A stretch of 64,000 nt of DNA, from positions 1-64,000 of the IMG/VR virus record IMGVR_UViG_3300005435_000020. One strand, written 5' to 3'. This DNA is from a virus. This document shows, piece after piece, positions 54,990 to 63,200 of this stretch. The position numbers were made by a program, and so were the translations under genes. Within the stretch, counting starts at the first letter, position 1, and every line of letters begins with the position of its first letter. Below the pieces are notes generated by a model. It was not told the DNA's origin. It searched no databases and saw only the letters and a program-made list of their open reading frames with translations.

Positions 54990-56129
54990 TTACTTCAGGT
55001 AGAGTTCCACGGCACCAGCATACCACTGATCACCACGGTTATAACATTCAATAATACGATTAGTGAGCCTGACGCGATACCGTATCTCGCCATTCACAAC
55101 CTCCTGGTACTCCCCGGTGAGGCAGGGTCCGGGGTTCTCCATATCCGCCGTGGGGTCGCCAGCGGCAACCAGCGCCAAGTACTTCTCGCGGAGGGGCTTC
55201 AGGCCATACTTATACAGTGCCGAATCAGCACTGGGAGGGTATCCATACATTCCATAGTAGGCAATAATAGAATCGGTAGACTGTGGCTGCGTGGGCACTG
55301 GGGTATCTCCTACTGTGACGTAATCGGCTATTGTGTCCAACACAGGATCAGTTAGCCGGAAGCTGTTCCAGTCTGTGTCGTTGCCGACTTGGTAGATGGT
55401 GGCACCTAGCTCCATAGCATCCGTCAGCATCGCGTCACCCAAGGCGATGAGTTGCGACGCATATACTTCGTCGGGGATGCCGTGAGCCCTATAGCCGTTA
55501 GTGTTTGTGTAGGAGGTGTCCCCTTGACTATTGGGGATCACGCCGAAGTCGATGCCAGCCTCCGAGTAGATGCGTGGCTTTGTGCCATAGCGTGGGTCAA
55601 GCTGGACATACTTGCGTGGCCTGAGTGCAAGCCAGTCAGACGACGTGAGGACACCGGGGGCACCGTAGGCGTGGTAGCTCCACGCATCTGCCTGCAAGAC
55701 GCAGGGTGCCAGGATATCCAACACACGTCGTATGTCGTCGTCGCTGCCAGCGGGGGTGCCGACAGCCAGGGATAAATCGGAGACCTTAAGGCCAGCGCCT
55801 TGGAGGCGCTTCGTCACTTCGAGGTTGAATTTATTGTAGAAGACGGGATCACCGAGGGCTTCATTGTAAAGCTCCCAGTAGTCCACGATGCCTTTGACGG
55901 TTTGGCTCTCCGTCAGGATGGCCTGCGCCATCTCCTCTTCGTTGCCGTCTTGATTGATCATCCTTCGGCAGACGATGATGGCCTGCGGGTTGTCCTTACG
56001 TATCTCCACCAGCGATTCTTCGTCGCTATTGAGGAATTTCAGGATGCCCCAGGAGCCGTTGCCTTTGTTGATGGCGTTTCTGGCGAGTGGCGAATAGTTA
56101 TTGGCGTGTAGGCCAAGCTTCTTCTTCAA
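54990..56129 (-). CDS. Tail-associated glycoside-hydrolase-like protein
   Basis: It starts at TTG with GGAGGT upstream. The 379-aa protein looks like a clan-A TIM-barrel glycosidase: VDYWELYNEALGD (acid/base Glu after Asn), ADAWSYHAYGAP and PRIYSEAGIDFGV (nucleophile-type Glu). Position after the tail fibre-like gene suggests a virion enzyme that cuts capsule or wall polysaccharide to reach the receptor. Substrate is unknown; a xylanase- or beta-glucanase-like action is a guess. Confidence 0.7.
   Translation of the reverse strand: MKKKLGLHANNYSPLARNAINKGNGSWGILKFLNSDEESLVEIRKDNPQAIIVCRRMINQDGNEEEMAQAILTESQTVKGIVDYWELYNEALGDPVFYNKFNLEVTKRLQGAGLKVSDLSLAVGTPAGSDDDIRRVLDILAPCVLQADAWSYHAYGAPGVLTSSDWLALRPRKYVQLDPRYGTKPRIYSEAGIDFGVIPNSQGDTSYTNTNGYRAHGIPDEVYASQLIALGDAMLTDAMELGATIYQVGNDTDWNSFRLTDPVLDTIADYVTVGDTPVPTQPQSTDSIIAYYGMYGYPPSADSALYKYGLKPLREKYLALVAAGDPTADMENPGPCLTGEYQEVVNGEIRYRVRLTNRIIECYNRGDQWYAGAVELYLK
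55216..55232 (-). promoter_or_regulatory. Dyad repeat site in glycosidase gene
   Basis: On the minus strand AGTGCT-GATTC-GGCACT, oriented with local transcription. The outer arms also form a CAGTGC/GCACTG palindrome. Confidence 0.5.
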
Positions 56130-56164
56130 TGGTACCTCCGTTCCATTACAACGAAACGGGGGGT

Positions 56165-56575
56165 TTACGGGAGGTAATAAGGGATTCTTACCATCACACC
56201 ATCCACCTTGGCCCAGGCATAACCTTTCGGTGTGGCGGGTAGAGCCGTGGCACCTCCAGCCGTCGCGGAGGTGGACGTCTTCAGGCCCGTGAATTGCAAC
56301 ACGCCGTTGTCGAAGAAGAGTATGCTCTTCTTATCGACGGAAGAGAGCCTCAATGCTTCGGCGGCTGCCCTATTCGATGTCGAGATGGCGAGGGCATACT
56401 GTGTGTGGTCATCCTCTTTGATGCCATCCAGCCTGGAGTGCAAGGCGATGATGCCATAGAACCTCTCCAAGTCGTCCACCCTATCCGTCAAGTCCCGTAT
56501 TTTCAAGACGGGGTTGTAGGGGACCTTCACATCAGCCAAGAGGTCTGGTCTGAACCTATCCGGCGGTGCCGCCAC
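56165..56575 (-). CDS. Tail fibre-like protein
   Basis: It starts at GTG overlapping the previous stop (TAGTG). The 136-aa protein has RLDGIKEDDHTQYAL, a version of the DDDHPQY motif common in phage tail fibres and spikes, preceded by a helical segment (LTDRVDDLERFYGI). Position between Gp37-like protein and glycosidase fits a small fibre or adaptor. Confidence 0.65.
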   Translation of the reverse strand: MAAPPDRFRPDLLADVKVPYNPVLKIRDLTDRVDDLERFYGIIALHSRLDGIKEDDHTQYALAISTSNRAAAEALRLSSVDKKSILFFDNGVLQFTGLKTSTSATAGGATALPATPKGYAWAKVDGVMVRIPYYLP

Positions 56576-57597
56576 TAGAGTACCTCCACGAGGTATCTGA
56601 CGGGTTTCGCCGCGTATTCATCGACTTCCCTGCCCACAATCCTCGCGGGGAGGCTCAAGCCGTTGGGTCCAAACGACGCAAGCTGCACCGTGATGGTGTC
56701 GCCTTCGGAGGCTTGCCCCCATTCGCCATTGTTATTCGAGGCATAGAAGTCGAGAAGCTCCCTGGGCCTGTATTTCCTCTCAAGGTTTCGCCTTGCGATG
56801 TCACTCAATGCCGAAGCGTGAACAATGTCGTATCTCACGTTGGTGGCCTGGTAGAGGCCATACTGCGTGATGCTTGCGTGGTCACTGTGTTGGGCATGCG
56901 GCGCTGCCTCCCATGCTCCGTCTCCCCTGCCGATGAATACAGTGTCATTGATAAGCTCCTCACCATCTCGTGTGTAGGTAACTTCGTCGTCTATGTTCTG
57001 GCCTTCACTGAAGAGCACCGAGTCTGTCTTGTCCACACCTCTATTACCCGTGTGCAGGACACCCTGCCCATTCGGCAGCATCTCCACCCACCAGTCCACA
57101 CCCGTGTCGTAGGGGAGACGCCTCAAGGCAGCGAGGCCACCCGTGAAGTGGAATTCCTTGGAGAGTGGCGCTGACGTGTCGGCATTGTCTGGCGACGCGA
57201 TGACGAAAGGCGAAGTGAGGGCAGTAAGCTGCTTATTCAATTCCGACGCCGACTTGTAGGGGAAAAACTCGGATTTGCCGAGACGTCGCCTCGCAAATAT
57301 GTAGGCCATCTCCTTACACGTCACCGTCAAGGTCAGTCGTGTCTCGTCAATGCGTGTGATCCAGCCTCCCCACGGCGTGATACCTGCCGTCGAGTTGATC
57401 ATCACTATCCTGCCGATGTCCAACACAGGATTGTTGCTATTGAGTTTGTAGAAAGGATTGGTCTTGTCGAGGACTAGCCTGGCCTGTCCTATCCCGTTGA
57501 GAACATAGCTTCGCTGTACCGAATACAGCTTGTTTAGCTCTCCTATCTTTCTGTGGGAAAGGTCAAAGATTCCTACCTCCGCGTAAAAGATAGCAAT
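56575..57597 (-). CDS. Gp37-like siphovirus tail protein, unusual start
   Basis: The protein resembles the ReqiPepy6 Gp37-like tail family (GRIVMI, WITRIDETRLTLTVTCKEM, FARRRLGKS). The first ATG/GTG/TTG in frame is GTG 57426. The frame is open to 57606, and those 60 codons encode tail-like sequence (IFYAEVGIFDLSHRKIGELN, GIGQARLVLDK) that fills an otherwise empty 200-nt gap. Either translation starts at ATT 57597 after AGGAG or the upstream DNA has a frameshift. From 57597 it is 340 aa. It probably connects Dit to the receptor-binding complex. Confidence 0.7.
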   Translation of the reverse strand: MAIFYAEVGIFDLSHRKIGELNKLYSVQRSYVLNGIGQARLVLDKTNPFYKLNSNNPVLDIGRIVMINSTAGITPWGGWITRIDETRLTLTVTCKEMAYIFARRRLGKSEFFPYKSASELNKQLTALTSPFVIASPDNADTSAPLSKEFHFTGGLAALRRLPYDTGVDWWVEMLPNGQGVLHTGNRGVDKTDSVLFSEGQNIDDEVTYTRDGEELINDTVFIGRGDGAWEAAPHAQHSDHASITQYGLYQATNVRYDIVHASALSDIARRNLERKYRPRELLDFYASNNNGEWGQASEGDTITVQLASFGPNGLSLPARIVGREVDEYAAKPVRYLVEVL

Positions 57598-57627
57598 ACT
57601 CCTATATTATAATATCAATGACAGACA

Positions 57628-60219
57628 TTACAGCCACGAATCATTCCAATCGACTTCGAGATTGACGCCTCCCACGGTGTCTTCTTTGTATTGGAGGAAG
57701 TTGTCTCCGGGGTGTAGCTGTAGCCAGAATGGGCGAATAATGCCTACGGTGGAGAGTGCCGAAGTCCTCAGCGTCTGAGTACCGTCAGGCGCTTGGTACC
57801 AGACTTGTTTGTTTCGGGTGTCAATCATAAGGCTTGCTTTCGGCTCAAGTGGTGTGGAGATGACGATGGCATCCCCGTCTCCCGCCGTCGCCTGCGTGAT
57901 GGTGGCATTCAAGTCGTAAAACGTCTGCACAGGCTGGGGCACAACCGACACCACATACTGGGGATTGAAGGCGATGGTGACACCCTCAATAGAGGCGAAG
58001 GTGCCATCCTGATTATTCGGGATCAAAACAGACGTATTGACCTCAAACCTGACACGTTGCCTGGGAGGTACGATGGTATCGACGCGAGGGCTGCCGGAGG
58101 TTGAGTAGGCGACGGGGCCACCCGTCGTCAGGGAAGGCTGCCCCCACACGACAATGGGAGGGTATTGTGCATCTTCCGCCATGAGCCTCAAGACGTTATT
58201 ATTCAGGTAGTCACTGCCGACGAAGCTTGTCAAGCCATAGTGGGTGACTTGTGTGATCCCTGCGGGATGGGATATTTCCCAACCATTCAGGGGCACCTCG
58301 CGGTTATTCACGCCGACGCTGGAATGGAGCATCCCCATGACCTGAGCAATATTGGTGGTGGGGTCCTTGAGTGGAGTGTGGGTTGAGACGTCCACCGTGG
58401 GATAGATGAAAGCATCGTCAAGCCTGCCGAGGCCCACACCCAGCAGCGACAATATCTGCACCGACACGCCGGTAGTCGTCGCAGTGAAGGGGAGTTGGAT
58501 GTGTTGGTAGGCTTTGCTCCCAGCCGCATAATAAAAGGCAAGGATATTCGTAGTCGTGGAGTCCAATACCTGCACCACAAACGCATTGTCGGTGTCGGCC
58601 CAGACCCAGGCATCTATTGTGTAGCTCAGTCCCGAGATGAGACCCGCAGGGTTTGTGTTCCTGACGTATTCATTTGCCGCAAGGGGGGCAAAAGAGAGGG
58701 AGTAGGTATCGAGTGAGCCTGGCGAGGGATTGGTGTTATCGACGCCTACGGTGCCTGTAGATGATACCGTCCACCCCGTGAGGCTCCCCGACGAGAAGGT
58801 CTGGTTGGTGAAGGTAATCGCAGGTGACGTCGCATACGCCGTTTCCTGTCCCCTATGCACTATATTATTGTCTTGCTTCCAGCCGTAGCCGACACCTTGG
58901 GACTGCACAGGTGACCATGAGCCTGGTCTCGTGTTGTAGATGTAGTCGAAGAATTGTGTCCACGTCCAGCTATAGTTGTTGGAATGTGCCGTGTCGAGTA
59001 TCAAGGGATCACCCAACGCGAAGTCAGGCTGCGGATCAGGAAGCGTGTTCCCATACTGGATGTAGACGGTTTGCGACGCCTGTGCACCGAGATTCAGGAG
59101 AGCCCATACCTTCGTCTGCTGTGTGTTCAGGTTCTCCACCACTCGCGGCGCTGGGATGTTCCCCACCAGCACACGGATGTCGCTGCCGTCAGCCTTCATC
59201 TTCCCTGCGCTGATCAGCGCCGCCGTGTTCCACCCCGTGGTATTCGACGTCGGCAGGGCAGCGCCAGTCGTCGTCAATGCGGCGAGGGTCACCGTCAGCG
59301 TCGTCGCGTAGGGGTTTGGCTGCGATGTCGTGGATTGGAGTGTGAGGCTGCCGGGGGCACCAGCGTAGACGTTATAGGCGAAGGCATCCGTGGTGGTTGG
59401 GATGGTGAAAGTGACCTTGCCGCTGGCCCCCACCACCACCGACACCGGAGTAGCATCGCTTTCTCCGAGGGTGCCATCTAGCCTCGTCTTCTGGATGGTG
59501 ACGGCAACGGAGAGGGTCTGCGCCGGGATGGAGCCGCCACTCCCCGCCGTCGCGGTGAAGAGGGGAGGTGGCGTGTATCCTGTCAATTCGATGGGGATGC
59601 GTGTCGTCGCAGACAAAGCATTATTCGTGATGGTCACCGGCACCTGATAGGTGTAGAAGTTGCCGGTGTTGCCTGCGGCACCCTTGGGTGTGTTCCAGGT
59701 AATGATGAGTGTCGGAAAGGTATCCGTGGTGCCAGCCGACGTGATCTTGACTTGCTGACCCGACGTGGTGATGGGGACCATAACCTTGCTAGACGTCTCC
59801 GAGAGCCAGACGGCATCCGGCACCGCAAACTCAACCTGCACCCACCTTTCCGTCTTATTGATGGTGAAGGATTTTGCGGTACCAAGCACCGTCTTCGCAG
59901 TCTGGCTTGGCCTCTGGAGGCGAAGCGTCGAGAGCAACTGGCTGCGAGTGTCGAAGGCCCTCTTCAGGAGGTTGAGCTTCGACTCGAAGTCGAGATAGTT
60001 GGTGTCCCCCGCCACGTAGTGGATGTTGATGTGGAGGGTGATGGTCTTCTCTGCGGATATCTGCCCAGTGTAGACGGGAGGCCCAAACGCAACCTTCTGG
60101 ATGCGTAAATCGGCGGGTGCCTGGTCATCGAGATTCGTGTTTGGGACGGAAAAACTCACGCCGTCATTGAGTTCCAGGCCATTGATCTGGATAGACGAGA
60201 GGGAAGATAGTGCCGCCAT
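57628..60219 (-). CDS. Distal tail (Dit-like) protein with carbohydrate-binding inserts
   Basis: The 863-aa protein follows the tape measure gene directly. The N-terminal 150 residues (IQINGLELNDG, EKTITLHINIHYV) and the C-terminal part (SLMIDTRNKQVWYQAPDG, HPGDNFLQY) look like a siphovirus distal tail protein. The middle 600 residues are inserts: fibronectin-like Thr-rich domains and DUF2341-like or lectin-like modules (IYNTRPGSWSPVQ, GWTVSSTGTVGV). Such evolved Dit proteins bind host glycans. It forms the tail tip hub. Confidence 0.78.
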   Translation of the reverse strand: MAALSSLSSIQINGLELNDGVSFSVPNTNLDDQAPADLRIQKVAFGPPVYTGQISAEKTITLHINIHYVAGDTNYLDFESKLNLLKRAFDTRSQLLSTLRLQRPSQTAKTVLGTAKSFTINKTERWVQVEFAVPDAVWLSETSSKVMVPITTSGQQVKITSAGTTDTFPTLIITWNTPKGAAGNTGNFYTYQVPVTITNNALSATTRIPIELTGYTPPPLFTATAGSGGSIPAQTLSVAVTIQKTRLDGTLGESDATPVSVVVGASGKVTFTIPTTTDAFAYNVYAGAPGSLTLQSTTSQPNPYATTLTVTLAALTTTGAALPTSNTTGWNTAALISAGKMKADGSDIRVLVGNIPAPRVVENLNTQQTKVWALLNLGAQASQTVYIQYGNTLPDPQPDFALGDPLILDTAHSNNYSWTWTQFFDYIYNTRPGSWSPVQSQGVGYGWKQDNNIVHRGQETAYATSPAITFTNQTFSSGSLTGWTVSSTGTVGVDNTNPSPGSLDTYSLSFAPLAANEYVRNTNPAGLISGLSYTIDAWVWADTDNAFVVQVLDSTTTNILAFYYAAGSKAYQHIQLPFTATTTGVSVQILSLLGVGLGRLDDAFIYPTVDVSTHTPLKDPTTNIAQVMGMLHSSVGVNNREVPLNGWEISHPAGITQVTHYGLTSFVGSDYLNNNVLRLMAEDAQYPPIVVWGQPSLTTGGPVAYSTSGSPRVDTIVPPRQRVRFEVNTSVLIPNNQDGTFASIEGVTIAFNPQYVVSVVPQPVQTFYDLNATITQATAGDGDAIVISTPLEPKASLMIDTRNKQVWYQAPDGTQTLRTSALSTVGIIRPFWLQLHPGDNFLQYKEDTVGGVNLEVDWNDSWL

Positions 60220-63200
60220 TTATTGTCCCATGTGCTGTGTTTGCTGCACCCAGTAATCGACGTTTTGCGGGCTGCTCATGTCCATCTTGTCCACGTTGAT
60301 GTTGGTGGTTTTGTTGACGGTATGCTGCTGGTTCTCGGAGGCTGACGCGAGGCTCCTGATGGCATCGGCAACGTTGTTCAGACTGTTGGCGATGTCGCTG
60401 GTCATGCCCTGCGAGTTGTCCCCCACTGAGTACAACATATCCTTCACGCCACTTGCCACCTGCTGGATGACGTCTTGGAATGGCGTGATCTGGCTGCCGC
60501 GAGGGAGGTTCAGAAGTTCTTGCCCCTTCTCACCGACCCACGTCAAGCCGCCCATCCAGTTGCTGGTACCCGCGGCATTGTGGCCAGGAGGGGGTGTTGT
60601 CGCTGCCACGGCGGCGGCGTGGGCAGCCTCCCATTGTGATTTGGGAAGAGCAGTCCTGCCAGCAGCCACTTCGCCTTCGTAGGTCACACCATCACCCGCC
60701 ACCCCGCCACCGGAAGGGGCACTCCCGCCACCACCAAGACCCATTAGCTCTTGTATTTTTGCTTTCACCGCATTGATCTTATCGCTTATGTTTTGGATAA
60801 GACCATTGAAAGGACCAGTCAATGCAGTTTCTGCGGCGGTAATGGCGCTGGTAAACGCGGCAACTATGGCGTCTTTGAAGGTAGGCCACCACCCTGCCAA
60901 GAAGGTTCCTACAAGTTTCAATAAGGCCCCGAAGACATCGCTGATGAATTTCGAGAGACCCGCCGCGAAATCAGAAATACTGTTCCTATTCAGGAAGTCA
61001 AGCAGGGCAGTCCATATGGCCTTTACCTTGTCCCACAAGGCACCGGCCCATGTCGAGGTTTGGGATACCCAATACTTGAACCACTGGGTCATCAGGCCAT
61101 CTATCCACGTCTGGAATTGATTGAGTGGATTGGAGTCTGCCGTGATGTCATCCATGGCACCCTTCCACATCTCGGCAATCTTAGCCTCAAGGTCTGTGGC
61201 CCATTTCCCCAGCATGCTGCCAACGTGGTCTTGTATCCATTTCGACACGAGGTTGTCAATCCAGCCCTCGAAGCGTGTCTTGGGATTGTCGTCTCCTATC
61301 AGGAGGTCAAGTGCCTTGAGGAACAGGGTCAGGAGTTTATCTTTGAGGCTCTGTGACCTATTCGGCTGCTCCGAGTCCTGGTGCTTCCAGAAGGCTGGGA
61401 AAAGTGTCGTGTCAAGCCAGGCTTGTAGCTGGGCAAGTGGCCCACCGTCTGCCACGAGGCTTGCCACAGCCTGCGTGAACATCGTGAGGAAGAAGGTGAA
61501 AAGCTGATTGGCCCAAGTCCCTAGCTGGCTCATGGCGTAGCCGATGAGCTTGACGATGAGGCCACCGAACCACACCGTGAGGTCAAGGAGCAGTTTCCCC
61601 GCAGCGTAGAGTAACTCGAAGGCTGCTTCCATCACCAAGATGAGGACAGGCCCCAACGCTGCACCCCACGCGGGAGCATTGGCCTTCACCCAGTTGACGA
61701 GGTTGGTGATCAGCTTCTCGAAACTCTTGCCCATGGAAGAGCCTCCACTCCCTTGCACCCCTCCGTCTGAGGTGATGGCCTTGTCGATGTTATTGAGAAA
61801 CTCGGCCATGATGTGGTACCAACCGGCGAGGAGTTTCAAGGCGAAGGGAACCGCTTGGGTGACGATGAAGTTGACGGCAGCGCCGATGAGGTCACCCAGC
61901 TTTGCGCCGACGATGGGTCCATATGTCTTGAGGGTGTCTCCCACCGCGTCAGTAAAACTCTTCCAGATGACGGAGAAGTTGTCGCTTATCGTCTTGCCCC
62001 ACTTCGGAGCATTTGCCCTGATGGTTGCGACGATGTTCCCGATGATGGTGCCCAGCGCAGTGCCAAGGTCACCGCCTATCTTCCCGATGTCCCCGAAGAT
62101 GGCCCCGAGTTTGTCTCCGAAGCTCAGGTTCTTATTGTTGAGGATGCCCATGATGTCTTGGAAGATGGGCTGCGCCGCAGACCAAAATCCTTTCAAGGCG
62201 GTGGTCATCCCCATCCAGTTGGTCTCCCAACCGGCTTTCAACATCTGGATGATCTGGATGATGTTGAGTGCCCAGCCCACGATGGGGACAGCCCTCAAGA
62301 TGCCGCCGATGATGGGAAACCTCAGGAACACACCGAGAAAATCACCGAGAAGCCCTATCAGTGGTGTGATGGCTGCTTTCGCCCCGCCTAATATGGTCCC
62401 AAAAACACCGAAAGCACCGCCAGCCTCCGTGATAAGCCTCGCAAACATCGGGAGTGGCACCAACATGTCCTTGATGACGCCACTAAACTCTTTGATAGCA
62501 GCGATGGGGAGCCTGTCGAGACCAGTGACCTTACCGATGCCCCCGAGAATGTCTGAGCCGACACCTCCCACAGCACCGGCTGCGCTGCCAACCGCGTCGG
62601 CAGCCCTTGATCCATAGGCCAGGGGCCTTGCCAATCCCGCAAGCCTTCCCGGTGCCCCCACAATCCCGCCGCCGCTTACCGATGCCCTGATGGCGAGGTC
62701 TTTGAGGATGTCTCCCAGCCCTTGCGTTGCGCCTGTTCCGAGGAGGTCAGCGGCACCTCCGGCAAGTCCACCTTCACCCAGGAGGGAACCAGGGAGGCGC
62801 AGACCCCTGACGAAGCCTGAGACCTGTGGGCCACCGAGAGCCCTGCCAGCGAAGAGGCCCAACACGTCGCTGAGCTTGCCACCAACGCTGCTGAGATTGG
62901 AAGCAGCGGAGGTGAGGGCTCCCAGTCCCGGTATGCCACCCGTCGCAGCCATCGCCGCCGTGATCAGCGGAAGGTTGTTGGCAACGCCGGAATCTTGCTG
63001 CTGACGGAAGCGAGACGCCGAAAGTCTGCCCTCTGTCCTGGCATTCATTCTCGTGTCGTAGAGGGCATAGTCGTGGTAGTACTGCTGCAAGGCGGCGTCT
63101 TGGTCCTCTGTGGAGCCTCCCATCCTACCGCGAAGTCTTGGCCTCGCTATGGCACCCTGGCTAGCATTGACACCAAAAGCGCCGAGGATGCCATCGGTGA

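Noticed and set aside
61640-62617. Plus-strand ORF of 325 codons, Met/Pro-rich
   Set aside because: It is the complement of the tape measure gene; composition is typical of a shadow frame.
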